Part shown: positions 8,554-17,732 of the stretch, piece by piece | Numbering within the stretch: the stretch's first letter is position 1 | How the letters are laid out: the number at the start of each line of letters is the position of its first letter | Assembly: GCF_900215605.1 (NCBI RefSeq) | Contig: NZ_OBEL01000002.1 | Span: 700,774-764,773 of the forward strand | DNA from: Cohaesibacter gelatinilyticus | GTDB taxonomy: Bacteria > Pseudomonadota > Alphaproteobacteria > Rhizobiales > Cohaesibacteraceae | Direction: 5' to 3' | Length of the DNA: 64,000 bases | The notes under the pieces: model-generated | Seen by the model: the letters and a program-made list of their open reading frames with translations, nothing else | The model's database searches: none | Told to the model about the DNA's origin: nothing | Program-made: the position numbers and the translations under genes

Positions 8554-9699
8554 TCACCAGCCGCGAAAGCGTCGCCAGACTTTCAAAGGCGCATCTCTCG
8601 AAGTTGGCACGACGTGATAGGCGGGAAATTGAGCGGCAGTGGCGCAGGCATGATTGGGCAGGATCCGAAGCTTTGTGCCAAGGGGCAGTTCAGGCAAACC
8701 CGCATCACTCCCGGGGCGCAAGGCAATGATGCCATGCTCCTGATTGGCTTTGATGACGATCAGATCGGGAATGACATCCCCGCTCTCATCACACACCACG
8801 CCATAGCCCTGATCAACGCGCTGAGCAGACGTTCCACGATCACGTGATAAGGCCATCCAGCCTGCATCAATGATGATCCAGCCCTTGTCGCGCTGATGCC
8901 CGATCACACTGGTAAGAACCGACAAGGCAATGTCATCCTGATCGCAGACACCAATCCCGGCCTGCACCAGATCAAAAAAGGTATGAACTCCGGCGCGCAC
9001 TTCCGTGATGCCATCCAGATTTTCAATGGCGTGGGCCGTGGGGGTGGAGCCAATGCTTACAACGGGACAAGGCAGACCGGCCTCTACCAGATTGGACGCA
9101 GCTTTGGTCGCAGCCTGGCGTTCCTGCTCGGCAAAGGCAGCATGAGCCTCCTTGCCATAAACTTCATAACTCTCGCCTGCATGGCCCAGAATGCCACGCA
9201 ACTCCGCGCCTTCATGCAAGATTGTGCCAATCTCAATGAGGGTGGGATCAGACGGCTCAACACCGCTGCGATGACCATCACAGTCAATCTCGATCAAGGC
9301 TGGAAGCTTTTGTCCCAATCTTTGTGAGACCTCCACCACAGCATTTGCTTGATCTGGGCTATCCAGAATGACCGTTAGATCACAGCCCTTGGCACGGATC
9401 GCGGCCACCCTGTCCAGCTTCTGCGGGGTAATTCCAACGGCATAGGTGATGTCTCGAATACCCGCCTCGGCAAAAATCTCAGCCTCGGCCAAGGTCGACA
9501 CCGTGGCAGGTCCATTGCCATTGATCAAAAGGCGCTTGGCAATCTCGACCGACTTCACGGTCTTCAGATGCGGCCGCAAGACGCCACCCTTCGACCCGAT
9601 ATGCTCGGCCAATCGATCGATATTGCGTTGCATGCGCGCTTCATCGAGAATCAATGCAGGCGTTTGAACATCATTGAGATAGAGATCAGCAGGACTCAT
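8554..9699 (-). CDS. D-threonine aldolase / D-serine dehydratase-like (DSD1) PLP enzyme
   Basis: 381 residues. The alanine-racemase-type N-terminal barrel has PHLKTVKS near residue 45 holding the PLP lysine, then the GHAGESYEVYG and SIGSTPTAHA phosphate/PLP segments. The C-terminal PNHACATA motif supplies the His and Cys that bind the metal in the DSD1/D-threonine-aldolase group. Likely reaction: cleavage or dehydration of a D-beta-hydroxy amino acid. Upstream of the cyclodeaminase-like gene on the same strand and divergent from a LysR gene with a clear palindrome between them. Confidence 0.85.
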   Translation of the reverse strand: MSPADLYLNDVQTPALILDEARMQRNIDRLAEHIGSKGGVLRPHLKTVKSVEIAKRLLINGNGPATVSTLAEAEIFAEAGIRDITYAVGITPQKLDRVAAIRAKGCDLTVILDSPDQANAVVEVSQRLGQKLPALIEIDCDGHRSGVEPSDPTLIEIGTILHEGAELRGILGHAGESYEVYGKEAHAAFAEQERQAATKAASNLVEAGLPCPVVSIGSTPTAHAIENLDGITEVRAGVHTFFDLVQAGIGVCDQDDIALSVLTSVIGHQRDKGWIIIDAGWMALSRDRGTSAQRVDQGYGVVCDESGDVIPDLIVIKANQEHGIIALRPGSDAGLPELPLGTKLRILPNHACATAAQFPAYHVVPTSRDAPLKVWRRFRGW

Positions 9700-9789
9700 G
9701 GCGCTTCCATCCGGAACGTAAATTCAGGGCTCCTACACATCATAACGCCTTTTAATGCAGCTCACTATTAACAAAACCTGTAAATAGAA

Positions 9790-9804
9790 TTAAGCTGAAC
9801 TTAA
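9790..9804. promoter_or_regulatory. Candidate LysR operator
   Basis: Perfect dyad TTAAG-N5-CTTAA (15 bp) starting 33 bases before the LysR start codon, in the gap shared with the divergent aldolase-like gene. Fits the LysR T-N11-A recognition pattern. Confidence 0.5.
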
Positions 9805-9822
9805 CATCAATAGATACCGAAT

Positions 9823-10728
9823 ATGTTAGAGACACCTGATCTGAAATTCTTTGCCACTCTGGCGTCAGAGACCTCCCTTGCCGCAGCCGCAAGAGCTCTG
9901 AATGTGAGCCCGCCTGCCGTCTCGCAACGCCTGGCCCAACTGGAGCAAAGGCTCGGCTTGCGCCTCATCGAGCGCGGACGCGGGCGATTGGTGCTGACCG
10001 CAGAAGGCGAGATGCTGGCGCGACGCACCGGAGCCATTCTCGATAATCTGGCAGAATTGAACGAAGATTTGGCCATCCGAAGACAGGAAGTCAGCGGTCC
10101 TTTGCGGATCATCGCCTCCTTTGGCTTTGGCCGTATCCATGTCGCTCCGGTCATCGCACAATTGAAGCAGGACTTCCCCGCCATCCTGCCCGATCTGATC
10201 CTGTCCGATGATCCCTATAGCGCAGCAGGCACGGACAATTGGGATCTGATCATCCATGTCGGTCAACTGAGTGACACTTCACTGGTGCAAAAGAAACTGG
10301 CCCCAAACCGGCGCTTTCTCTGTGCCTCGCCCACCTATCTGGAGAAACAGGGCCACCCAGACAATCCCCAAGACTTGCAAAGACATGCCTGTGGCGTGAT
10401 CCGAGAAAATCAGGCTGATGTCACCATGTGGAACCTCACGAACCAAGAAAACAATCGCCAATCCATCCGCGTCACCCCAGCCTTTGCCAGCAATGATGGC
10501 GAGGTGGTCAAATCCTGGGCCATGGCAGGCCTTGGCATTGCCGAACGCTCTGAATGGAACGTGGCCGCTGAGCTGGCAGACGGGCGGTTGGAACGGGTGT
10601 TGGAAAGCCATCACCTGCCTGATGCCGATATCATCGCCCTGCTCAGCCCCAGAACCCTGCGCACCGCTCGCGTCAGACACGCATTGGACGCCCTCATCAC
10701 CCATCTCTCGAAACGCCCTTGGGTTTGA
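9823..10728 (+). CDS. LysR-family transcriptional regulator
   Basis: 301 residues. The HTH lies at about residues 17-43 (SLAAAARALNVSPPAVSQRLAQ), then a linker helix (LEQRLGLRLIERG) and an effector-binding domain. It is divergent from the DSD1-like enzyme, 123 bases apart, so probable regulator of the aldolase/cyclodeaminase pair. Confidence 0.93.
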   Translation: MLETPDLKFFATLASETSLAAAARALNVSPPAVSQRLAQLEQRLGLRLIERGRGRLVLTAEGEMLARRTGAILDNLAELNEDLAIRRQEVSGPLRIIASFGFGRIHVAPVIAQLKQDFPAILPDLILSDDPYSAAGTDNWDLIIHVGQLSDTSLVQKKLAPNRRFLCASPTYLEKQGHPDNPQDLQRHACGVIRENQADVTMWNLTNQENNRQSIRVTPAFASNDGEVVKSWAMAGLGIAERSEWNVAAELADGRLERVLESHHLPDADIIALLSPRTLRTARVRHALDALITHLSKRPWV

Positions 10729-10767
10729 GCGGCCAGGATCAAAGCAAACCGAACGCATGTAACAAGA

Positions 10768-10797
10768 CAAAAACGGGGCTGCCAAAGCAGCCCCGTT
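10768..10797 (-). terminator. Intrinsic terminator of the TRAP operon
   Basis: Perfect 11-bp stem AACGGGGCTGC/GCAGCCCCGTT with a 4-base loop. On the minus strand it is followed by TTTTTGTCTTGTT. It lies about 75 bases beyond the stop of the hydrolase, the last gene of the dctPQM operon. The same stem may also stop the LysR transcript coming from the other side. Confidence 0.8.
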
Positions 10798-10872
10798 CTG
10801 ACCAGATCACAGTCCGCCATATCAGTGATCCGACCTCACTTCAAATCAAAGACCATTATGCAGGGGTCTTAA

Positions 10873-11646
10873 TCAGGACTTGCCGTCATAAGACCCATCA
10901 AGGAAATCGCCAATAATGGAATGAAACAATTTCGGTTTTTCCAGATGAACAGCATGAGAAGCTTTGGGCACCACGCATAGATCCACACTTGGAATGCCCT
11001 GCCAGAGGCTTTCAACCTGTGGCCATCGGTAGGATCGATCGGAATCTCCCCAGATCACCAGCGTCGGCATAGTGAGAGTGCTCATCGCCTCTCGACCATC
11101 CCAACCCGCCATGGCATCCAATCCAAGAAGGGCGGCTTCGGGATTGGTCAAGCTTCCAATTTCCACCAGTTTGGCATAACCGGCTGCATTTTCACCATCC
11201 TTGAACCAGGTCGCAGCAATCCGCTCAATCGTCTTGGCGACACCATCTCGTTGCAACCGCTCCTTGGAAACGGTGATCGGCTCGAACCGGTCCGGCATCA
11301 AACCCACCGGCCCCGTCCCGTACAGGATCAGTTTATTGACCATCCCTGGCCGCAGAGCCGACATTTCCTGAGCGATCTGGCCACCCATGGAATGACCCAG
11401 CAGGATATAGTCCGTCACTTCCAGTTCATCCAGAAGCTCAAGGACAGCGACGGCCATTTCATGGATGGTGCCACATGCCGGAAGGTGAGCTGCCTCGCCG
11501 AAACCGGGAAGACTGGGGGCGATGACATCGAAATCCTTTTGGAAGGTTTCGATCTCATCGACCCACTGGGCTGCACCACCAAGATAGCCGTGAACCAGAA
11601 CCAGAACCGGACCAGAACCGGCGCGAAGATAAGGCAATCTTGACAT
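10873..11646 (-). CDS. Alpha/beta hydrolase
   Basis: 257 residues from the ATG at 11646, which overlaps the dctM stop (TAATG) and has GGAG just upstream; a longer frame from 11670 is less likely. Alpha/beta-hydrolase fold: oxyanion-side HGYLGGAAQW, nucleophile elbow GHSMGG (Ser), an acid in WGDSDRSYRW and the late His in PKASHAVHLEKP. This resembles the BphD/haloperoxidase group; substrate unknown. Translational coupling to the TRAP permease suggests it acts on the imported compound or its product. Confidence 0.85.
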   Translation of the reverse strand: MSRLPYLRAGSGPVLVLVHGYLGGAAQWVDEIETFQKDFDVIAPSLPGFGEAAHLPACGTIHEMAVAVLELLDELEVTDYILLGHSMGGQIAQEMSALRPGMVNKLILYGTGPVGLMPDRFEPITVSKERLQRDGVAKTIERIAATWFKDGENAAGYAKLVEIGSLTNPEAALLGLDAMAGWDGREAMSTLTMPTLVIWGDSDRSYRWPQVESLWQGIPSVDLCVVPKASHAVHLEKPKLFHSIIGDFLDGSYDGKS

Positions 11647-12947
11647 TAGCGCATCTGCTCCGGCAGCCACAGAGCCACATCTGGAGAAAGGATCAGAATG
11701 GAGATCAGCAGGATCATGGCCCCGATGAAGGGAAGACAGCCCATGATCACATCCCCAATTGTCACCTGATCGCGCCCTATCGCCTGTATGACATAGAGAT
11801 TGAGCCCCACAGGCGGCGTCAGCACCGCAATTTCCATGGTAATTGTGTAGACCACTCCAAACCAGATCAGATCAAAGCCAGCCGCATGCATCAAAGGATA
11901 GATGGTCGGCAAGGTGATGAAAGTCATCGAAACCGGCTCAAGGAACATCCCAAGGATGATGTAGAAGACCAGAACGATGGCCAGAACCGTATAAGGCGAC
12001 AGATCAAAGGACAGGAACAGCTCGGTGAATTGCTGTGGCACTCGGTAATAGGTCAGCACGAAACCGAACAGAACCCCTGCCGACAGAAGCAGACCCAGAT
12101 ATCCCATGGTACGCATGGTGGCAAAGATGGAATCCTTGAAACCCTGAAAGGTCAACCCGCCAACCCAGAAGGCCAGAATGACCGTCAGCAAGGCAGCAAC
12201 AGCCGCAGCTTCAGTCGGAGTGGCAATACCGGCATAAATCGCAACGGTAATCACCAGACCGATCAGAACAACCGGACCAACCGTACTCAGGATCATAACC
12301 ATCGGCATCTTGGATGCATCTTCACTGCTCGGAATATCCTGAGGTTTCAGCATGCCCCAGACCAGAACGACAATCACGAAGCTGGAGACAAGGATCAGAC
12401 CGGGAATGACGCCTGCAATGAACAGATCACCAATGCTCTGGTCAGTCACAATGCCGTAGAAGAGCAGGATCAGACTTGGCGGGATCAGAACCGACAGCGT
12501 ACCACCTGCAGCCAGAACACCACTGGACAGGCGCTTGCCATAACCAAGACGCAACATCTCGGGCAACGCCACGCCACCGATGGTCAAAGCGCCCACCATG
12601 GAGGATCCACACACCGCACCGAAGCCGGCACTGGCACCAATGGAGCCATAAGCCGCAGATCCCTTGATGCGAACGCCCTGATGCAGGAATTGATAGAGAT
12701 TGGGTCCTATATTGGATTTGCCGATCAACTCGCCAAGAAAGACGAAAAGCGGCACGGCAAGCAGAATATAGTCAATCCAGACACCCCAGAGTTTCAGCTC
12801 GGAGGAGACAATGGAGGTTTCCCAACCTTGAATTTGCCACAGAAAAGGCAAAGATGCAGCCGCAAGGGCGAAGGGGATCGGCAGGCCAATGGTGATGAAC
12901 AGCATCAACAGGCCGAGAAGGCCGAGGCCAACAACATACCATTCCAT
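11646..12947 (-). CDS. dctM: TRAP transporter large permease subunit (DctM)
   Basis: 433 residues from the ATG at 12947, which overlaps the dctQ stop by one base (TAATG). The longer frame from 13064 lies inside dctQ. Many hydrophobic helices, with DctM-family signatures including GKSNIGPNLYQFLHQGVRIKG-like and GASAGFGAVCGSSMVGALTIGG blocks, PPSLILLFYGIVTDQSIGDLFIAG and PPVGLNLYVIQAIG. It forms the inner-membrane, sodium-driven translocation pore together with DctQ. Confidence 0.93.
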   Translation of the reverse strand: MEWYVVGLGLLGLLMLFITIGLPIPFALAAASLPFLWQIQGWETSIVSSELKLWGVWIDYILLAVPLFVFLGELIGKSNIGPNLYQFLHQGVRIKGSAAYGSIGASAGFGAVCGSSMVGALTIGGVALPEMLRLGYGKRLSSGVLAAGGTLSVLIPPSLILLFYGIVTDQSIGDLFIAGVIPGLILVSSFVIVVLVWGMLKPQDIPSSEDASKMPMVMILSTVGPVVLIGLVITVAIYAGIATPTEAAAVAALLTVILAFWVGGLTFQGFKDSIFATMRTMGYLGLLLSAGVLFGFVLTYYRVPQQFTELFLSFDLSPYTVLAIVLVFYIILGMFLEPVSMTFITLPTIYPLMHAAGFDLIWFGVVYTITMEIAVLTPPVGLNLYVIQAIGRDQVTIGDVIMGCLPFIGAMILLISILILSPDVALWLPEQMR

Positions 12948-13468
12948 TAGAGATCTCCGGACGGTGCGGGTTTGCGGATCAACTGGATCAGACGCAAACC
13001 GACATAAAGTGAGAAAAGAACCAGCGCTGCTGCACCAGGCGCCCAGAACATGTAGCGCGGCCAATGCAGAATCTCGGAGGCAACACCGGAATTGAAAGAC
13101 CGGATCGTAGCGCTTACGCCTGCATAGGCAAAAAAGCTGCCAACCCCGAACATGAGCAGGTGATTGATGATATCAAGCATGCGTCGAATGCCGGGACGCA
13201 TCACTTCGGTGATCATGGTGACTTTGGGAAAGGCGTCTTCTCGCAGAGCGAAGGCAAGACCTGAAAAAGCAACGGGAAACAGCAAAAGCGCAGTCGCCTC
13301 TGTCACCATCCGGTCCGGTTTGCCCAATCCATAGCGCACGAATACCCCATAGGATATCCAGAGCATCTGAATCAGCACCACCACGGCACCGATCCCTGCG
13401 AACCAAACCACCACGCGCTCTATCTTGCGGATCAGGCGGTCAAATCCATCATCCATCTCGGACCTCAC
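12947..13468 (-). CDS. dctQ: TRAP transporter small permease subunit (DctQ)
   Basis: 173 residues with four predicted membrane helices. The GKPDRMVTEATALLLFPVAFSGLAFALREDAF region carries the conserved middle helices and charged loop of the DctQ family. It lies between dctP (59-base gap with a hairpin) and dctM (1-base overlap). Confidence 0.9.
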   Translation of the reverse strand: MRSEMDDGFDRLIRKIERVVVWFAGIGAVVVLIQMLWISYGVFVRYGLGKPDRMVTEATALLLFPVAFSGLAFALREDAFPKVTMITEVMRPGIRRMLDIINHLLMFGVGSFFAYAGVSATIRSFNSGVASEILHWPRYMFWAPGAAALVLFSLYVGLRLIQLIRKPAPSGDL

Positions 13469-13485
13469 AATAAAAGAAATCGGGT

Positions 13486-13514
13486 CCGGTGGCCCAGCTG
13501 GACAAGGCCACCGG
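13486..13514 (-). terminator. Hairpin between dctP and dctQ (attenuator-like)
   Basis: Perfect 9-bp stem CCGGTGGCC/GGCCACCGG (13486-13494, 13506-13514), followed on the minus strand by GATTTCTTTTATTG. Position and partial T-run suit partial termination or protection of the dctP message, giving more binding protein than permease. Confidence 0.55.
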
Positions 13515-13527
13515 TGAAAGCCTCAGA

Positions 13528-14523
13528 TCAGGGAGCATGGCTTTCAAGAATGGAGCGGAACTTGTCGGCCATATCCTGGCCACAAGCCTTGTTCACGGTC
13601 TCATCCCATTTTGGTTTGACACTGGCAATCAGGCTGGCACGCTGTTCATCCGAAACCGAGACAGCCGCTCCACCACCTTGCATCACGGCATTGCCGACCT
13701 GCTGGTCAACCCAGGCTTCATAGCGTGGCTGCAACCATTTTTCGGTCTCGGCAGCCGCCATGGTCAAAGCCTTTTGCTCGTCAGCGGTCAAGCTGTCGAA
13801 CTTGTTCTTGTTCATCATGTATTGGATGTTGCCGTAAAACAGATTGGCATTGACCATGTAAGGCATCACCGTCCACAATTTCCAGGAACTGTAGGTCGCA
13901 ACACCCATATTGATGCCATCGACAACCCCACGCTCAGCAGACTGGAACACCTCTTTTGGAGCAACAAAAACCGGCTCGCCACCCCATGTCTCGATCATCA
14001 TGCTGACCAATGGTCCAATGGAGCGCACCAATTTGCCGTCCAGTTTGCCGATATTCTCGATTGGCTCTTCAAACCACCATTCCTGATCGTAGGAATAGTT
14101 TGAATTGAACAAAGGCACCAGCTCGACATTCGCCGCTTCATCCCTGATGAGATCCGCATAGGCCGCATCCAGACCAGTCTGATCCTTGAGACTGACTTCG
14201 GACGGATAGAGCGATGTAACCGCATAGCATGGCAGGCGATTATCCGCATTGATCCAGCTGATGTCTGACACCCCGCCCTGAACTGCATCAACACCTTCGG
14301 ACCATCCATGAAGCGTTGCTGACGGGAACACTTCCACTTTCACGGAGCCACCAGTTTTCTCGGCAACGAGATCTGCAAAATGCGTAAAGCCCTCATATCG
14401 GATATCGGCTTCGTTCACATATGTACTCAAGCGCAAGGTCGTCTCGGCAGACGCAGCACCAGCTGACAGACCAGCGACCATGGCAGCGGCAAGTGCTGTC
14501 GTCGTTTTCATTTGGATTTTCAT
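13528..14523 (-). CDS. dctP: TRAP transporter substrate-binding protein (DctP)
   Basis: 331 residues with a signal peptide ending near GAASAETTLRL (about residue 27). The start at 14523 has GGGAGG upstream. Periplasmic TRAP receptor features: the LRLSTYVNEADIRYEGFTHFADLV opening, PSATLHGWSEGVDAVQGGVSDI and the late VVDGINMGVATY segment. It binds the solute for DctQM; ligand not identifiable by eye. First gene of the operon and divergent from a LysR gene. Confidence 0.92.
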   Translation of the reverse strand: MKIQMKTTTALAAAMVAGLSAGAASAETTLRLSTYVNEADIRYEGFTHFADLVAEKTGGSVKVEVFPSATLHGWSEGVDAVQGGVSDISWINADNRLPCYAVTSLYPSEVSLKDQTGLDAAYADLIRDEAANVELVPLFNSNYSYDQEWWFEEPIENIGKLDGKLVRSIGPLVSMMIETWGGEPVFVAPKEVFQSAERGVVDGINMGVATYSSWKLWTVMPYMVNANLFYGNIQYMMNKNKFDSLTADEQKALTMAAAETEKWLQPRYEAWVDQQVGNAVMQGGGAAVSVSDEQRASLIASVKPKWDETVNKACGQDMADKFRSILESHAP

Positions 14524-14619
14524 ATATTCCTCCCAATTTATGCAAGCTCAACTGACGGCTCTCCTCCCCGTCAGGCCCAAGGCTTCCTTCAGTGTTGATT
14601 GGCGCATCGTGCCAAGGCA

Positions 14620-14639
14620 GCCTAGACCAAACGCTAGGC
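14620..14639. promoter_or_regulatory. Palindrome in dctP/LysR divergent promoter region
   Basis: GCCTAG-N8-CTAGGC, in the 218-base region between dctP and the LysR gene starting at 14742. Candidate operator or leader stem; function inferred from position. Confidence 0.35.
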
Positions 14640-14741
14640 CCTGATAGGTGATTATTTCCAACTCAAATGTGTCATTAATTCATTCCGATATTGCATAGTT
14701 TTTATTTAACAATAAGATAAGAGAAAAATGGAGGGAAAAAT

Positions 14742-15626
14742 TTGGACATTAATTGGCTTCAGGATTTCACCTGTCTGGCACGAACACTGAATTTTACCCG
14801 TGCTGCTGAAGAAAGAAACATCACCCAATCCGCCTTCAGTCGTCGCATCAAGTCCCTGGAAAACTGGCTGGGTGTTCCTCTGATGAAGCGCTCCAGCTAT
14901 CCCGTGCAACTGTCCGAAGCCGGACAGCAATTCCTGCCGGTCGCACAGGAAACCATCGCCAATCTGACAGACATCCGCCAAACCTTGCGCGCAGAGGAAT
15001 TGGGACACACGGCCTTTCAGCGCTTTGCTGTTCTACACACAATTTCAGTCAACTATCTCTCCCGCCGCATCGCCGAATTTGAAAACAGTATCCCGAACTT
15101 GCGCGTCAGAATCTATTCTGACAATCTCAGCACCTGCTGTCAGCTCTTGTCCGATGGCACATGCGACTTCCTGCTCTATTACCGGCACAAGGATGTGCAG
15201 CCAGTCTTCGAAGAAAGGCAGTTTGCCCGAAAGGATATTGGCACCGAAGAAATGATCCCGGTGGCACAAACCGGCGCAGTCCGTGCCCATGGTTGGGATC
15301 TTGATAGTCGCAGCCGAAATCTTATTCCCTATCTCGGCTATGACCCCAACAGCTTTCTGGGGTCCGTCGTCGATCAGACCATCGGTGGACGCAAGCTGCC
15401 TTTATCCTTGCGATATGTGGATGCCCTGACAGAAGCCATCAAGCGCCGCATGCTATCAGGCAGTGGTGTTGCCTGGTTACCGGAAAGCGTGGTGGCCGGG
15501 GAGCTCAAATCCGGTGAAGTCATGCAAATTGGCGGGAGGGACTTGCATGCAACGCTGACCCTGTCGCTTTTCTGCTCATTGGACCGGTTGGACAAGACAG
15601 GTCAACAAGTCTGGAATTCTCTGTAA
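14742..15626 (+). CDS. LysR-family regulator with TTG start
   Basis: 294 residues. The start is TTG, preceded by GGAGGG at 6 bases; a nearby ATG at 14728 is out of frame. HTH at about residues 18-40 (FTRAAEERNITQSAFSRRIKSLE). The effector domain carries the CysB/cbl-like pattern. It is divergent from the TRAP operon, its probable target. It is related to the convergent LysR at 15635: both share TRAAE-x-R-x-x-TQSAF-x-R-K/R-I. Confidence 0.92.
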   Translation: MDINWLQDFTCLARTLNFTRAAEERNITQSAFSRRIKSLENWLGVPLMKRSSYPVQLSEAGQQFLPVAQETIANLTDIRQTLRAEELGHTAFQRFAVLHTISVNYLSRRIAEFENSIPNLRVRIYSDNLSTCCQLLSDGTCDFLLYYRHKDVQPVFEERQFARKDIGTEEMIPVAQTGAVRAHGWDLDSRSRNLIPYLGYDPNSFLGSVVDQTIGGRKLPLSLRYVDALTEAIKRRMLSGSGVAWLPESVVAGELKSGEVMQIGGRDLHATLTLSLFCSLDRLDKTGQQVWNSL

Positions 15627-15634
15627 GCCTGACT

Positions 15635-16534
15635 TCACAATCCGGAGCCAGGAGGAGCGGCAGCACCAATCAGATGGTCCCAGACGCGATCATGTCTACC
15701 GCTCTTCTGGCTGGACAATCGAATAAGCACAATATTCAACTCTTGTTGAGGCAATTCGGGAATGCGCTCCAGCATCCCTTTTTCCAGATGCTTTCGAACA
15801 AGAGTAAGCGGCAACCATGCCACACCAATGCCATCCAGCGCATATTCGCACGCCGCCAACGTCAATGCCGTCTCGGCTTTGGGCGATAACAAGATATCAT
15901 CAGGCAGAACAGGCAGGACAAACCGGCTCACAATCTGTCCCAAAAAAACATCAGACGGATAGGCAATAAGCGGGATCTCTCCCTTGCCAAAACCAGCAAT
16001 CAGATGTGGCGATGCAACCGGCACCAGAATGTCCTCACCCACAACTTGTGCATCGAAAGCCTGCGGCATCAGGGAATCAGCATCACCAGGACTTTCATAG
16101 GTAATGGCAAAATCCGCCTCCCCTGACAGCAACAGCATCAAACAATTATCCAGATTGCCAGACCGCACCCGCACCGAAAAGTCCAGAGAACTGGTCAGTT
16201 GCTTGACCACCCAAGGGGAAATGGTTGTGGTGATGGCATGCTGACAGGCAAAGGTCACATCATTCCCCCCTGCTTCCGCCGAGACCTTGAGGTCATGTTG
16301 CAAGCGGCGCAATCGTCCGCTCAACTCACGAAGCTCAGGCTCCAAAGCCCGCACACCGGGCAAGATGGTTACCGGTTTGCAGGAGCGATCGACCAAGGGA
16401 GAACCAATACGCCCCTCAATGGTACGTATTTTCCGCGTGAAGGCTGATTGCGTCAGAAATCTCTGCTCGGCAGCCCGTGTCAAAGATCCGGTTTCGATCA
16501 CCGCAAGTATGTCATCTATCCAATCCAACTGCAT
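15635..16534 (-). CDS. LysR-family regulator, probable cysteate-operon regulator (CuyR-like)
   Basis: 299 residues from the ATG at 16534. The frame also allows 16558, but alignment with the sister LysR (start just before WLQDF/WIDDI) favours the shorter form. HTH: SLTRAAEQRFLTQSAFTRKIRTIE. It is divergent from cuyA with a TGCAT/ATGCA palindrome between them. LysR genes accompany cuyAZ in other marine bacteria, so control of the cysteate operon is likely. Its stop lies 9 bases from the stop of the convergent LysR. Confidence 0.88.
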   Translation of the reverse strand: MQLDWIDDILAVIETGSLTRAAEQRFLTQSAFTRKIRTIEGRIGSPLVDRSCKPVTILPGVRALEPELRELSGRLRRLQHDLKVSAEAGGNDVTFACQHAITTTISPWVVKQLTSSLDFSVRVRSGNLDNCLMLLLSGEADFAITYESPGDADSLMPQAFDAQVVGEDILVPVASPHLIAGFGKGEIPLIAYPSDVFLGQIVSRFVLPVLPDDILLSPKAETALTLAACEYALDGIGVAWLPLTLVRKHLEKGMLERIPELPQQELNIVLIRLSSQKSGRHDRVWDHLIGAAAPPGSGL

Positions 16535-16553
16535 GGCTTCAGCATAATGAAAA

Positions 16554-16567
16554 TGCATGATTATGCA
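16554..16567. promoter_or_regulatory. Candidate LysR operator upstream of cuyA
   Basis: TGCAT-N4-ATGCA dyad in the 120-base region between the LysR and cuyA starts. Further TGCA-like words follow (TGTGCAATTT, GGCGCAAAATTCGCA). Confidence 0.4.
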
Positions 16568-16654
16568 AGATGTGCAATTTAAGGCGCAAAATTCGCATTA
16601 GTATCAGCAATTCCCCACGGTTAAGATGCAAAAAAACCAAGTTAGGAGTTTTCC

Positions 16655-17671
16655 ATGCATCTCGCTCGCTACCCTCGCCGTTTTATCGCGCATCTCCCCA
16701 CCCCTCTGGAGCGTCTGGACCGTTTGACCAAAGAATTGGGCGGACCGGAAATCTGGATCAAGCGTGACGATTGCACCGGGTTGTCCACCGGTGGCAACAA
16801 GACCCGCAAACTGGAATTCCTCATGGCCGAGGCAGAATTGCAAGGCGCCGACATGGTCATGACCCAGGGTGCAACCCAATCCAACCACGCCCGCCAGACC
16901 GCAGCCTTTGCAGCAAAGCTGGGCATGGATTGTCATATCCTGCTGGAAGACAGAACCGGATCCAACAACGCAAACTATAACAACAACGGCAATGTTCTGC
17001 TCGATCACCTGCATGGCGCAACCACCGAAAAAAGAGCCGGTGGTCTGGACATGAATGCCGAAATGGAAGCAGTGGCTGACAAGTTCCGCGCAGATGGCAA
17101 AAAGGTCTACACCATCCCCGGCGGTGGCTCAAACCCGACCGGAGCGCTCGGCTATGTGAACTGTGCCTTTGAACTGGTCGGTCAGGCAAATGACCGGGGT
17201 CTGAAAATCGACCACCTCATCCATGCCACCGGCTCTGCAGGCACACAGGCAGGCCTGATCGTCGGCTTGAAAGCCATGAATGCCCAAATTCCGCTTCTTG
17301 GAATTGGCGTGCGTGCTCCAAAACCAAAACAGGAAGAGAATGTCTATAATCTGGCCTGCGCCACAGCAGACAAACTGGGTTGTTCTGGCATTGTGAACCG
17401 CGAGGACGTGGCCGCCAACACCGATTATGTCGGCGAAGGCTATGGCATTCCGACCGAAAGTGGCATCGAAGCCATTCAGATGTTTGCCGAACTGGAATCC
17501 ATTTTGCTGGATCCGGTCTATTCCGCCAAGGGCGCAGCAGGCTTCATCGATCTGATCCGCAAGGGTCACTTCAAGAAAGACGAGCGTGTTGTCTTCCTGC
17601 ATACCGGCGGGTCTGTTGCCCTGTTTGGCTATGACGCGGCGTTCGATCACACAAATCGATGGGTCGGATAA
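16655..17671 (+). CDS. cuyA: L-cysteate sulfo-lyase (D-cysteine desulfhydrase family)
   Basis: 338 residues with TAGGAG upstream of the ATG. PLP fold II enzyme of the ACC-deaminase/D-cysteine-desulfhydrase family: [24 protein letters not shown] with the PLP lysine, [14 protein letters not shown], and the [10 protein letters not shown] phosphate-binding loop. The family alone allows D-cysteine desulfhydrase or ACC deaminase. The neighbours, a YeiH/CuyZ-type exporter and RidA, argue for cysteate sulfo-lyase, which splits cysteate to sulfite and 2-aminoacrylate (then pyruvate and ammonia). Confidence 0.85.
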   Translation: MHLARYPRRFIAHLPTPLERLDRLTKELGGPEIWIKRDDCTGLSTGGNKTRKLEFLMAEAELQGADMVMTQGATQSNHARQTAAFAAKLGMDCHILLEDRTGSNNANYNNNGNVLLDHLHGATTEKRAGGLDMNAEMEAVADKFRADGKKVYTIPGGGSNPTGALGYVNCAFELVGQANDRGLKIDHLIHATGSAGTQAGLIVGLKAMNAQIPLLGIGVRAPKPKQEENVYNLACATADKLGCSGIVNREDVAANTDYVGEGYGIPTESGIEAIQMFAELESILLDPVYSAKGAAGFIDLIRKGHFKKDERVVFLHTGGSVALFGYDAAFDHTNRWVG

Positions 17672-17732
17672 GACATAACTTGCATCAAACGCGCCTGACA
17701 GGCGCTCCCTATTGCCAATTCAGGAGCCATCA

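Noticed and set aside
11640..12950. 436-codon + strand ORF opposite dctM
   Set aside because: Translation rich in Gln/His/Asn, typical of antisense to membrane-protein codons; dctM is certain.
14728..14730. ATG start for the LysR gene at 14742
   Set aside because: Out of frame with the HTH; the TTG at 14742 has proper spacing from GGAGGG.
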